Assembly (NCBI GenBank): GCA_017552985.1
Contig: JAFZNO010000013.1
Location: 124,001 to 188,000 of the forward strand
Origin: Lachnospiraceae bacterium
GTDB taxonomy: Bacteria; Bacillota; Clostridia; Lachnospirales; Lachnospiraceae
DNA: 64,000 nt
Reading direction: 5' to 3'
Shown: in pieces, positions 1-8,144 of the stretch
Layout: each line of letters begins with the position of its first letter
Position numbering within the stretch: position 1 is the stretch's first letter
Made by a program: the position numbers and the translations under genes
The notes under the pieces: generated by a model
Seen by the model: only the letters and a program-made list of their open reading frames with translations
What the model was told of the DNA's origin: nothing
The model's database searches: none

Positions 1-65
1 ACTTCCGCGAGTAAAAACTTCCGAAACTTCTTCATATTCCCACTCCAATCCTTTCCTGGGCTAAT

Positions 66-240
66 CTCTCCATTCCCTTGCGCCCCAGCGCAGCGTAACT
101 TCTTCCCTCGTCCGGCGCTTTCTCTCCATTCCCCTTCGCCCCAGCGCAGCGTAACTTCTTCCCTCGTCCGGCGCTTTCTCTCCATTTCCCTTGCGCCTCA
201 TAACTGCTTCGCACCTCCGGCGTTCTCCGCTTGGCCCCGT
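66..240. repeat. Three tandem copies of a ~56-bp unit
   Basis: Two nearly identical units begin with cgccccagcgcag at 81 and 137 (period 56), and a degraded third starts at 194. The array directly follows the 3' end of the LytTR gene, whose stop codon is at 240. Short open frames run through it, but their amino-acid repeats simply mirror the DNA repeat, so I do not call a gene. There are no unique spacers, so it is not CRISPR. Confidence 0.8.
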
Positions 241-680
241 CACTCCTTGCCTGCCAGGAGTCTTCGCAGCTTCTTTGCATACCGCCTTGAAATGATCACG
301 TGCTCACCGCCCGTCATCTGGGCGTCGATGCGGTTCCCCGCCTCACTCTTTAGCCGCTCCACGTGAAAGACGTTGATCACCATGGACTTGCTGCAGCGAA
401 AGAACCCGTCGTCCGCATACTCAGCCTCCGCGCCTGCAAGCGAGATCCCCGCCTGCAAGACGTCATTCTCCGTATATGCGTAGGTAGTACCGTCAACGCT
501 CTCCAAATAGATCACGTCCCCCGGCTTCACCAGCACGTCCTCCGCGTCCTTCCTGCAAAGTAACGCGCGGCTCCTTTTATTCAGATACGCAAGCAGCTCC
601 TCAACCTCCCGCGTCTTCTCCCGGTATTTGAGAACCACTTCCGTTTCTCCCTCCGAAATCCGTTCGATCCGTATCTTCAT
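240..680 (-). CDS. Stand-alone LytTR-family DNA-binding regulator
   Basis: 146 residues with no receiver domain. The N-terminal ~45 residues look like a short alpha/beta lead-in, and residues ~45-143 form a LytTR domain (IYLESVDGTTYAY early, FFRCSKSMVINVFHV in the middle, VIISRRYAKKLRRLL at the end). LytTR proteins bind pairs of short direct repeats in promoters. The ATG follows a GAGG ribosome site at proper spacing. It is a paralogue of the regulator at 7636. No DUF3021 partner is visible, but its 3' side runs into a tandem repeat and the window edge. Its target is unknown. Confidence 0.85.
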   Translation of the reverse strand: MKIRIERISEGETEVVLKYREKTREVEELLAYLNKRSRALLCRKDAEDVLVKPGDVIYLESVDGTTYAYTENDVLQAGISLAGAEAEYADDGFFRCSKSMVINVFHVERLKSEAGNRIDAQMTGGEHVIISRRYAKKLRRLLAGKE

Positions 681-830
681 GCTTTCCTCTTTCTCCCATC
701 ACTGACCGGGCGCACGTCAGGAATCCAAATCCCAACCGTCACTTTCCAAACGCGCCCTTCCGCACCGTAGCTTACCTTCGGCAAGCTTGTTTTGCGAATT
801 TCTTTCCTTGAATCTACCATACAAAAATCC

Positions 831-864
831 ATAAAAAAAAGCAACCCGTCCAAGGACAGGTTGC
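831..864 (-). terminator. Rho-independent terminator of the GH9 gene
   Basis: On the minus strand a GC-rich stem (gcaacctgtcc paired with acgggttgc, one mismatch) is followed by eight T residues. It lies 25 bp past the GH9 stop codon and separates that gene from the LytTR gene. Confidence 0.85.
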
Positions 865-889
865 ACTTTTTACGCCTTAAGCGGTCACT

Positions 890-3421
890 TTATGGTTTTG
901 GGGTCTGTTTTTGCGCATCGATCACGGCAAGCACCAGGAAGAGATAATTCGAAGAACCGCCGCCCATGACGTACTCCGCCTGCTGCCACAGGAAAGGATA
1001 ATCCAAAAGCTCCGGAAGATCCGGCTGGATCAATGCCGTTCCGCTGACCACGCCGCCCGGCACGTAGGACCAATCCGCGCGGTTTATCCCATACGCCACC
1101 GTCATGGACCTTGCACCGACGCCGGAAGCAAAGGATGCCGTATTGGAACCCGGATGACATCCCAGAACAAAATTCAGTACGTTCTCCAGAAATTCCTTCC
1201 CAAACAAGTCAGGAAAGGCCTTGTGCAGGAAATAATAACGGAAGGCCATGCCCTGAAGGCCCCAGCCGGCGCCGTAAACCATGGAGCGGTACGGAACGCC
1301 GTAAGGGCTGGATTCACAATCCTTTTCCTGCTTCTCTTTTACGGAAAGCAAACTTTCCCGGAGCCTTTCAGTGAATCCTTCCTCCTTCATGCGGTCCGCG
1401 ATCCGGGCACCGACCCAGCCGAGTTCCGCCGCGAACTCAAAGAAGTACTCCTGATTCTCCCGGAGTGCTTCCAGGAAGATCTCATCACCCGTCGTCAGGA
1501 AAAGCTCCGCTGCCGCCTGCAATCCCGTGCAGATCATGCCCCAGGAAAAGACTCCCTTCTCCTGTACGGCCACCTTCCCTTCCACCATCTTTCTTCCCGT
1601 CTCCGAGCTCAAAAACAGTTCCGTCGCAGCCCGCAACGCTTCCTTCGAAAGCGTGTCGTTAAAGCCCTTCATCACCCGGGACGTGGCTGCCAGATGGGCT
1701 GCCGTGCTGAGCTCCCGCCATGGATTTTCCTCCGTAAATACCAGACGGTCATCCTCATCTCCCGGAATCCCGCGCGTCATGCCGGCAGGATCCCCAAGGA
1801 GCACATATTGCCGGAGTTCCTTACAGATAATGCCCCGGTAAAGCCTTCCCAGCGACTTGTACCCGCCAACCACGGAGAGGGCACCGTGTTCAATCTGCTC
1901 CAGCACGTCATTTCTGCCGTCAGGCTGATGGATCTCCACCAGGTGTGCCCGCTGGTCGATCGTGGAGCAGTCATAATACGTGCCAAACGCCTCGTATGCA
2001 AGGGCCAGAATATAACATTCGCCGGACTGTGATTCCACCCGCAGGTCAAAGTCTCCCGCTTCATGCCAGCCGCCCACGTTCAGCCCCGGGACCACGTCCC
2101 CGGGCTTAAATTTAGTCAGGGTGGATGAGCCCTGTCTGTAGCCGTCAAAATGATTCCGGGAGACCGGTGCCATTCTCGCGTCATCCGCATGACAATGCCC
2201 ATGCCAGAGCCGGTACTTCTCGCGCACCTCCATGTGGCACATCTGCACCGGGAGGAAATATTCCAAAACAGGCTGCCAAACGCCCCTGTCATATACGTCC
2301 TTTCCAATGCGGAAGATCGCAGACCTTACGCCCTGAAACTCAGCGAAGTACAGTCCCGGCTCCTTCACCTTGGAAAAATCAAACCGGTAATAGCGATAGC
2401 GAAGAAAATCTCCCCAAGGCTTTGCCTCGCCCCGCAGGATCTCCTTCTGACCCTCTGCCGTGATCCGGTACAGCTTCACGTCATTCAGCTCTGCCTCGCT
2501 AAAAGCTTCCGTTGGATCGGTCTCGATCACCGCGATCTTCGCCTGATCCGGATGATATCCCACCTGAGAGGTTTGCACCACGGGCGGATATTTCCACCCC
2601 TCCACGGCATTGGGACGGATCCGCCATACCAGCGCTCCCTTCGTCTTTCCAGCAGGAAGCTCACTGCTCACCGTAAACCATCCGTTATTGTGATTCATCC
2701 GCCCGTCATAGAGCTTCAACGGCACTTCCCTGCTCTCGATGGTAATGCGGGCATAAGGATCCTCCGGGCATGCCATAAATACGTGGCCCTCCGCATAGGG
2801 CGCCGCAATGACGTCGTCGGCAATGATGGGCTGATAACCGCCTTTGCCTGCCAGCTCCTGCGTCGTCACGCCTTCCTCCACGCCCTCAAAATGACCGGCG
2901 TTTTGAAAATTACTCTCCTTCGTGATCGTCGGCCCGTTGGGCTGGCGAGGAAAGATGCCCTGCTGATCATCCATGATCCAGGTCTTTCCAAAAAGATCCC
3001 CCGGATAGAATTCCAAATTAAAACAGAGCTTTCCCAGATACTTTTCGGGAATCGCCCTGTCTAAGTCCACAGTGACCAGAACCGCGTCCCCGTCTGCCTT
3101 CGCGCTCACCTGATACGTGAATTCAAAATCCGGATAAATGATGGGATTAAAGCCCTTTAGGTGGGCATCCACGTCCGGATAGGCCAGCGTCGTAATGACG
3201 GTCTGCGATTTCGGATCTACGTTTCTCTCTAATTTTTTCGGTACCGGCTGCCACTGTCCGGGCGTGGGTTCAAAGCGCACGTCGCCATTCGACGCCACGC
3301 GATGACCGTGCATGATCACGCTGATGCCAGACTGTCGCCCTGCGGGATAAAAGTCAGAAAATGCCGTGACCTGTACTCCGCCCTTTTGAAAAAGCTCCTT
3401 CTCGTTCAACTGAAATTCCAT
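890..3421 (-). CDS. Glycoside hydrolase family 9 enzyme, intracellular
   Basis: 843 residues and no signal peptide, so probably cytoplasmic. Residues 1-270 are a beta-rich region I cannot name. Residues ~282-372 fit the cellulase N-terminal Ig-like domain (QVGYHPDQAKIAV ... GLYFAEF). Residues ~380-835 are a GH9 alpha-barrel. GGWHEAGDFD at 450-459 corresponds to the GH9 nucleophile/base motif. E816 in the segment AEYVMGGGSSNYLF is the likely acid. The catalytic motifs differ from classical cellulases (GGWHEAGDFD rather than GGWYDAGD), so an exo-acting enzyme on imported oligosaccharides is plausible; the substrate is not shown. It is monocistronic, with its own terminator. Possible promoter: TTGACG at 3478-3483, 17 bp, TTACAT at 3455-3460. 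Confidence 0.82.
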   Translation of the reverse strand: MEFQLNEKELFQKGGVQVTAFSDFYPAGRQSGISVIMHGHRVASNGDVRFEPTPGQWQPVPKKLERNVDPKSQTVITTLAYPDVDAHLKGFNPIIYPDFEFTYQVSAKADGDAVLVTVDLDRAIPEKYLGKLCFNLEFYPGDLFGKTWIMDDQQGIFPRQPNGPTITKESNFQNAGHFEGVEEGVTTQELAGKGGYQPIIADDVIAAPYAEGHVFMACPEDPYARITIESREVPLKLYDGRMNHNNGWFTVSSELPAGKTKGALVWRIRPNAVEGWKYPPVVQTSQVGYHPDQAKIAVIETDPTEAFSEAELNDVKLYRITAEGQKEILRGEAKPWGDFLRYRYYRFDFSKVKEPGLYFAEFQGVRSAIFRIGKDVYDRGVWQPVLEYFLPVQMCHMEVREKYRLWHGHCHADDARMAPVSRNHFDGYRQGSSTLTKFKPGDVVPGLNVGGWHEAGDFDLRVESQSGECYILALAYEAFGTYYDCSTIDQRAHLVEIHQPDGRNDVLEQIEHGALSVVGGYKSLGRLYRGIICKELRQYVLLGDPAGMTRGIPGDEDDRLVFTEENPWRELSTAAHLAATSRVMKGFNDTLSKEALRAATELFLSSETGRKMVEGKVAVQEKGVFSWGMICTGLQAAAELFLTTGDEIFLEALRENQEYFFEFAAELGWVGARIADRMKEEGFTERLRESLLSVKEKQEKDCESSPYGVPYRSMVYGAGWGLQGMAFRYYFLHKAFPDLFGKEFLENVLNFVLGCHPGSNTASFASGVGARSMTVAYGINRADWSYVPGGVVSGTALIQPDLPELLDYPFLWQQAEYVMGGGSSNYLFLVLAVIDAQKQTPKP

Positions 3422-3565
3422 GTCGCACCCCTCGCCCTTGCTTCATTTAGGTCAATGTAACACGCCTTGATTTACACCGTCAAGGTCATGAAGAAAGGTC
3501 AACAAGATACTACATTATAAAGCTAAAATCGCACCGACTTTTTCCCGGGATTCCTCCTTTTTCCG

Positions 3566-4510
3566 TCAATCCCTGGACGGTTCGTAATACTTATAGCTCT
3601 GGTAATATTGGAAAATCCCGCCGCCGTTATCACCGATCTGCGCGACCCATTGATCGATGATAAAGTATTCCTTTCCCTCATGGGAATAATAATATGCGGT
3701 GACGGACTTATCATTTTTATTATAAGACTGCTGATAGAAATTCTGATCCGAAATTCCAAGCTCACTGATCTTTTTCTTTTCCTTTCGGAGATAAGTGACG
3801 TCCTGAATGCCTCCAAGCTCTCTCGCCTGTTGCATGAAATACTCTATTCTCTCCTCCTCCGCAGTGGAAAAACCGCTTTCTTTCATTGTTCCCAAATAAT
3901 CCAGTTCCTCGGAATTATAGACTTTTATCTCATAACGATCCATGCCAAGCTCCGGAACCGCTTTGTAAGCACGTACCCGGTCCATCACAAATTGCAGGTC
4001 GCCCGCATAATCTTCCGGCGAGGAAACCAGCGTTTTACTCCTTAGGGAAAACTTTTTATTCCCCGGATAGGAAAGGTTCTGGACAAACGAAAGGTCATCG
4101 CAAAGCTCAATCCCCTGCTTCGCGAACGTGTCCTTTTCCTGCTCCGTGAAATATGATAAAAATGGCTCCTGATACTCATAATAGACAGAGGCACCGTCAT
4201 AGTAGAAGTTCGAACCGTCCAAGCCAACGCCATTCGGGCGGGAAGTCACCTGATACGTAAACCCATATTTCTTGTCGCGGAAGGTGAAAGTCCTTCTGTG
4301 CTTTTCCTTATTCTCTTCCATGCTGACAAATTCCGCATCCCCGTACCGCTCATCCAAAATCTTTTGCATTTCCTCTTTCGTGTGAAGCTTTACGCTGCTT
4401 GCGCTGAGGGTACAGCCAGACAAAAAGAATCCCATTCCCAAAAAGAAAGAGAGTATCGCAAGCACCTTGCGCAAAAGATACGTTACCACGTTACCATTTT
4501 CGACTGACAT
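3566..4510 (-). CDS. Predicted lipoprotein, function unknown
   Basis: 314 residues. The start at 4510 is preferred over upstream in-frame codons because it follows GAGGAGG at 7 bp and gives a clean signal peptide: hydrophobic residues ~11-30 ending in the lipobox FLSGC. The mature part is charged and tyrosine-rich (many YY pairs, and a C-terminal YYQSYKYYEP). I recognise no domain. It probably sits on the outer face of the membrane. Single gene between the GH9 gene and bcp. Confidence 0.7.
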   Translation of the reverse strand: MSVENGNVVTYLLRKVLAILSFFLGMGFFLSGCTLSASSVKLHTKEEMQKILDERYGDAEFVSMEENKEKHRRTFTFRDKKYGFTYQVTSRPNGVGLDGSNFYYDGASVYYEYQEPFLSYFTEQEKDTFAKQGIELCDDLSFVQNLSYPGNKKFSLRSKTLVSSPEDYAGDLQFVMDRVRAYKAVPELGMDRYEIKVYNSEELDYLGTMKESGFSTAEEERIEYFMQQARELGGIQDVTYLRKEKKKISELGISDQNFYQQSYNKNDKSVTAYYYSHEGKEYFIIDQWVAQIGDNGGGIFQYYQSYKYYEPSRD

Positions 4511-4629
4511 AACCACGCCTCCTCTGACTTCCAGAACCTTTTCTGACTTTATCCTATCGCGAAACGGCTTGGCCGCCAAGTGGAATACGTCATCGTTTTT
4601 CCCTGCGTAAATGACGTTTGTCACCCAAA

Positions 4630-4664
4630 TCAAAAAACCCGTCATCTCACGGATAACGGGTTCC
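4630..4664 (-). terminator. Terminator downstream of bcp
   Basis: Minus strand: AACCCGTTATCC pairs with GATGACGGGTT around a short loop, followed by a T run (ttttttgattt). It ends the LUD/esterase/msr/bcp run. Confidence 0.8.
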
Positions 4665-4753
4665 ATCTGATCATTTTTTCCTTATTCTTTTTCATTTCCC
4701 GCCGGAATATGACGCGGATGGTGGCAAAAATGATTTTTATGAAAAAGCAGTCT

Positions 4754-5221
4754 TTATTTGGCGTTCTGCGAGAGCTCGCCAAGCATCTTCTCCGGATCCT
4801 CGGCTGCCTTCACCTTGTCATTGGCGCGGATGATCACGCCCTTCTCATCGATGAGGTAAGTCGTGCGGACCACGCCCATCGAAACCTTTCCGTAATTTTT
4901 CTTTTCTTTCCAAACGTCATAAGCCTCGATCACCTTACGCTCCGGATCTGCGAGGATCGTGAACTTCAGACCATACTTTTCCTCAAATTTCTTGTGGGAT
5001 TCCACGGTGTCCTTGCTGATGCCAAGCACCACGGCTCCCTTCTCCGTAAACTGCGGCATCCTGTCGGAGAATCCGCAGGCCTGTTTCGTGCAGCCGGACG
5101 TGTTATCCTTGGGATAAAAGTACAAGATGACCTTCTTCCCTTTGTAATCTTTCAAGGAATGCATTTTTCCATTCTGATCCGGCAACGAAAACGCCGGTGC
5201 CTTTGTTCCAACCTCTAACAT
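4754..5221 (-). CDS. bcp: Thiol peroxidase of the Bcp/PrxQ peroxiredoxin type
   Basis: 155 residues, full length. Peroxiredoxins of this class reduce hydrogen and organic peroxides with thioredoxin as donor. The peroxidatic Cys44 lies in PKDNTSGCTKQACGF and the resolving Cys49 is five residues later, as in atypical 2-Cys PrxQ enzymes. The thioredoxin fold is visible (GKKVILYFYP; VVRTTYLIDEKGVI). The ATG follows AGGAGG, which lies at the end of a tandem 29-bp repeat joining this gene to the methionine sulfoxide reductase gene. Cytoplasmic peroxide defence, likely cotranscribed with the upstream repair enzyme. Confidence 0.93.
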   Translation of the reverse strand: MLEVGTKAPAFSLPDQNGKMHSLKDYKGKKVILYFYPKDNTSGCTKQACGFSDRMPQFTEKGAVVLGISKDTVESHKKFEEKYGLKFTILADPERKVIEAYDVWKEKKNYGKVSMGVVRTTYLIDEKGVIIRANDKVKAAEDPEKMLGELSQNAK

Positions 5222-5233
5222 GTTTTCCTCCTG

Positions 5234-5312
5234 TTCTCCTCGATCACTTCCATGCTCTCCTATTCTCCTCGATCACTTCCATGTTTCCCTATTCTTCTCG
5301 ATCACTTCCACA
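5234..5312. repeat. 29-bp tandem repeat at the msrC/bcp junction
   Basis: Units begin at 5234, 5263 and 5292 (ttctcctcgatcacttcca, with small changes). On the minus strand the first unit is the end of the reductase gene, encoding VIEKNRETWK. The next unit supplies the TGA stop in a shifted frame, and the last ends in the AGGAGG used by bcp. The repeat therefore came from duplication of the gene's own 3' end. Confidence 0.85.
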
Positions 5313-5731
5313 ACACGCCGGAGCCCCTTCTCATCTTCCTCCGTGAATCGCCCCTTTACGGGACTGTCGATATCCAAAACGCCAATGATCTTCCCGTTTT
5401 CCCGAATGGGAAGGACGATCTCCGACTCCGAGGCACAGTCGCAGGCAATGTGTCCCGGAAAGGCATGCACGTCTGCCACGCGTTGGATCCTTTCCTCCAA
5501 GACTGCCGTACCGCAAACTCCTTTTCCTATAGGGATCCGCGTGCAGGCCGTCTTTCCCTGAAATGGCCCAAGCTGCAGTTCTCCCTCGCGAAGCAGGTAA
5601 AATCCGGCCCAGTTTACGTCCCTCAGCGCTTCATATAAAAGCGCAGAAATATTAGCATAGAGCGTTACGTCCCAGACTGTTCCCTCCGCCAACGCCTCGG
5701 CCTGGGCAATGATCAATTCATAATCTGCCAT
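5273..5731 (-). CDS. msrC: Free methionine-(R)-sulfoxide reductase (GAF type)
   Basis: 152 residues from the ATG at 5731, which has AGGAG six bases upstream; upstream extensions are low-complexity. A single GAF domain carries the three cysteines of the family: Cys63 (TACTRIP), Cys73 (GVCGTA) and Cys97 (HIACD). Their spacing of 10 and 24 residues matches the E. coli enzyme. GPFQG, VHAFPGHIACD and GVLDIDSP are family signatures. It reduces free Met-R-sulfoxide in the cytoplasm using thioredoxin. Its pairing with bcp suggests one oxidative-stress operon. The C-terminus is reached through a duplicated 29-bp unit that provides the stop. Confidence 0.93.
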   Translation of the reverse strand: MADYELIIAQAEALAEGTVWDVTLYANISALLYEALRDVNWAGFYLLREGELQLGPFQGKTACTRIPIGKGVCGTAVLEERIQRVADVHAFPGHIACDCASESEIVLPIRENGKIIGVLDIDSPVKGRFTEEDEKGLRRVVEVIEKNRETWK

Positions 5732-5745
5732 GAGTTTCTCCTGCC

Positions 5746-6567
5746 TTATTCCTTCTCTACTTTTACGTTTCCGCTTCCCAGGCCGGCCTGCGCCTCCCCA
5801 AGCGGCAGCCAGTCCAACACCTTCTTGATCTGGCTGTCCCAGAAATCCCACTCGTGACCGGCATTGGGTTCCTCGTCCCAAGTCACGTCTGCCCCGCGCT
5901 CCGTCAGGAAATCGCGGAAAGACTCATTTGCCGGCATGAGATCATCCTTGCGCCCACAGGACAAATAAAACCTCGGTTGTTTGCGGCCCTCTGCCAGAAG
6001 TTCCTCAAACGCAACCTTTACGTTGAGGTTTGTCTTTGCGGCAGCTGCGGGATCTGCAAAGAATCCTTTTGTAAAGTGATCCTCGGACGGATTCTCCAAG
6101 AAATGAACGGCGGAAGAAAGTCCTGCCACGTGGCTGAATTTCTCTGAAAAAACAATGCCGTTCCGGATGGCGCCGTAACCACCCATGGAAAGCCCGGCGA
6201 TAAAGGTATCCTCGCGCTGATCAGAAAGCGGGAACATTCTCCTCGTCACGGTGAGAAGCTCTTCCCCAATAAACCTTTCATAATCATTCATGGGCGCGGG
6301 CCCCTTAAAGTAAAAGGAATTGTCTCCCGACGGCATGACGACTGCCAGGTTTTTCTCCTCCGCCCATCTCTGAATGCGCGTGCCGCTCACCCAGTCCGTA
6401 TAATTGCCCAAAAGTCCATGCAAGAGATACAATGTCTTAAACTTCTGCCCGTCCTTCATAAGATACGTGCCCGTCGCGTAATCAATCTTGTCCGTCGGCA
6501 AAATGACGTTCAGCGGCACCGTCCGGAACAGTGCGCAAGACAGATAATTTACTTGTAAAAGTGCCAT
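5746..6567 (-). CDS. Alpha/beta-hydrolase esterase (EstA/esterase D type)
   Basis: 273 residues. Nucleophile Ser127 in GLSMGGYGA, oxyanion strand YLLHGLLGNYTDW (47-59), Asp208 or Asp209 in CGRKDDLMP and His238 in NAGHEWDFW form the catalytic triad. The order and spacing fit the tributyrin/acetyl-xylan esterase group found in fibre-degrading Firmicutes. No signal peptide, so intracellular. Its likely role is deacylation of imported acylated sugars or general short-chain ester hydrolysis. Stop and the next start are 14 bp apart, so it is cotranscribed with msrC. Confidence 0.88.
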   Translation of the reverse strand: MALLQVNYLSCALFRTVPLNVILPTDKIDYATGTYLMKDGQKFKTLYLLHGLLGNYTDWVSGTRIQRWAEEKNLAVVMPSGDNSFYFKGPAPMNDYERFIGEELLTVTRRMFPLSDQREDTFIAGLSMGGYGAIRNGIVFSEKFSHVAGLSSAVHFLENPSEDHFTKGFFADPAAAAKTNLNVKVAFEELLAEGRKQPRFYLSCGRKDDLMPANESFRDFLTERGADVTWDEEPNAGHEWDFWDSQIKKVLDWLPLGEAQAGLGSGNVKVEKE

Positions 6568-6591
6568 ACGTTATCCCTCCATCCTCTTCCA

Positions 6592-7221
6592 TTAAAAGCC
6601 CAGATTCTCGTTAACCAGGATCACGTGGATTCTTCCGGGATGCTTGGAATATCTCGTGATCAGGAACTGACAGCAGATCGTGTCAGGGGACTTGCAATTC
6701 ATGCAGGCGCCCGTCTTTGCGCAGGGCGTTGCAAGGCCGAAACGCTGCGCGTTGATGGGTGCCGCCACGTTCCTCGCGCGCTTCATCGCACTGTCAACGT
6801 CGATGCAGATCTTATTCATGCTCACAATAAAGATGACCTTCTTCGGACCATAGGCGATCGCCGAAACGCGGTTGGCATTGCCGTCAATGTTGACAAGAAC
6901 GCCGTCTTCCGTCATGGCGTTGGCACTTGCAAGATATACGTCGGCAGAATATGCCTCGCGCTCAGCCGCCTGCTTGTCCGGTGCGGCATACCTGTCAATA
7001 AACCGGTACTCCGGCGTCTTTACCGCATCCACCAGACCAATCTCCTGCGCGCTCATGCAACCGCCCATGGTAATGCTGCTGCCCTTCGGGATCAGCTCCA
7101 GCGCCTTCTTTAACGCCTCCTCCTTTGTTGCCGCATAATACCCCGACATGTTCCGGGACTCCAGCCCCTTGATCACCTTCTGCGCCCACAACTCATTTCT
7201 CTTTACAATATTCTCGTTCAT
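6592..7221 (-). CDS. LUD-domain protein (LutC/YkgG-like)
   Basis: 209 residues. The LUD fold is seen from the N-terminal helix (KRNELWAQKVIKGLESRNM) through GSSITMGGCMSAQEIGL, DVYLASANAMTEDGVLVNIDG and KKVIFIVSMNKI. A cysteine cluster near the C-terminus (CAKTGACMNCKSPDTICC, ~165-182) suggests a metal or Fe-S site, common in the stand-alone clostridial form. Relatives take part in lactate oxidation, but lutA/lutB are absent here, so that role cannot be assumed. First gene of the run that ends with bcp. Confidence 0.82.
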   Translation of the reverse strand: MNENIVKRNELWAQKVIKGLESRNMSGYYAATKEEALKKALELIPKGSSITMGGCMSAQEIGLVDAVKTPEYRFIDRYAAPDKQAAEREAYSADVYLASANAMTEDGVLVNIDGNANRVSAIAYGPKKVIFIVSMNKICIDVDSAMKRARNVAAPINAQRFGLATPCAKTGACMNCKSPDTICCQFLITRYSKHPGRIHVILVNENLGF

Positions 7222-7635
7222 AACCTACCCCTTTCCAAACCGGCCCCACGCCCTTATTCCCAAGAACCCGGGACTTTTATCTCCAAACTCACGTACCTTA
7301 AGTGTACCTTTTCCACCCTTCCACGTCAAACGTTTCTCCTCCCCACCTATTGTCCCCCCTTCCCAATTATTTACGCCTCCCCACACGTACCTCTCATCCT
7401 GTTACGCATACCTCCCCAGAACCAACATACAATTCCTTGGAACTAACGCCATATGTATCTCTGGTGAACTCCCTCCTCATTCTTCCCCTATTATGCACGC
7501 TCCCGTGGAACTAACGCTGCACGTAACTCGAGGCATTTGCAACTTGTTCCACGTTTCAGTGCAACTTGTTTCCAAGGCATTTACTTTTGGCCGACGTCTG
7601 TTATGATGGTATTGTAGTAAAAAGGAGGTGCCAAA
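7222..7635. other. Intergenic region between divergent genes, rich in short direct repeats
   Basis: No gene is visible in this stretch of about 410 bp. It is pyrimidine-rich on the plus strand and holds several acgtacc/tgtacct motifs (7290-7400), two copies of aactaacgc (near 7441 and 7509) and a pair of gcaacttgtt repeats next to the LytTR promoter. Confidence 0.5.
7539..7607 (+). promoter_or_regulatory. Promoter with upstream direct repeat, probable LytTR operator
   Basis: The decamer gcaacttgtt occurs at 7539 and 7561, 22 bp apart, which is two helical turns and the spacing typical of LytTR sites. Just downstream are TTTACT (7580-7585), 16 bp and TATGAT (7602-7607). A repeat pair abutting the -35 box is the usual activator position, so autoregulation is inferred. 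The repeat does not closely match the AgrA consensus. Confidence 0.5.
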
Positions 7636-8085
7636 ATGAAGATCCGAATCTCCGTTTCGGCGGAAAATTACGACCTTGTAAAAGAATACCTGGCCAGGCA
7701 TGGGGTCGAAATCAGTGAAGACGCCGAATACGTGATCTCGGAATCCTCGAGGTTTCCCGAATTTCTAAACGTCCGCGACGAGAAAAAGGAACGGCTCCGG
7801 TTGTCCGTGGACGAAGTGATCTACGTGGAAGCCTTTGGAAAGGAAATCGAGATCCATGCGCAGCAAGGAACCTTTTATGCGCTAGACCGAATGTACCAGT
7901 TGGAAGAACTGTTGGATCCGCAGAAATTCCTACGCGTCAGCAAATCGGTCATCATCTCAAAAAAACACGTGAAAAAGATCAGGGCGTCCCTGTCCATGAA
8001 ATACGTGCTGACGCTGTCAGACGGAACGCTCGTCGACGTCACAAGAAGTTACTACGCTGACTTCCGCAGATTTTTTAACATTTAA
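7636..8085 (+). CDS. Stand-alone LytTR-family DNA-binding regulator
   Basis: 149 residues. The N-terminal ~50 residues precede a LytTR domain at ~52-148 (EVIYVEAFGKEIEIHA, FLRVSKSVIISKKHVKKI, VDVTRSYYADFRRFF). There is no receiver domain or membrane segment, so if its activity is gated the signal must come from a partner or from expression level. The ATG follows AAAGGAGGTG at ideal spacing. The next gene starts 59 bp downstream and encodes an anchored extracytoplasmic protein, a reasonable candidate partner. Confidence 0.87.
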   Translation: MKIRISVSAENYDLVKEYLARHGVEISEDAEYVISESSRFPEFLNVRDEKKERLRLSVDEVIYVEAFGKEIEIHAQQGTFYALDRMYQLEELLDPQKFLRVSKSVIISKKHVKKIRASLSMKYVLTLSDGTLVDVTRSYYADFRRFFNI

Positions 8086-8144
8086 ACTAATACACTTGAT
8101 GAGACTTTATTATAAAAGCTCCATCCATAAACAGGAGGAATCAT

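Noticed and set aside
32-280. Two overlapping open frames in the 56-bp repeat
   Set aside because: Their amino-acid repeats follow from the DNA repeat read in different frames; no ribosome binding site.
911-2032. 373-codon open frame opposite the GH9 gene
   Set aside because: It is antisense to a gene with clear GH9 motifs, has a His/Arg/Pro-rich random-looking composition and no ribosome binding site.
5234-5312. CRISPR-like repeat
   Set aside because: Units are contiguous with no unique spacers, and no cas genes are present. The same holds for 66-240 and 37573-37602.
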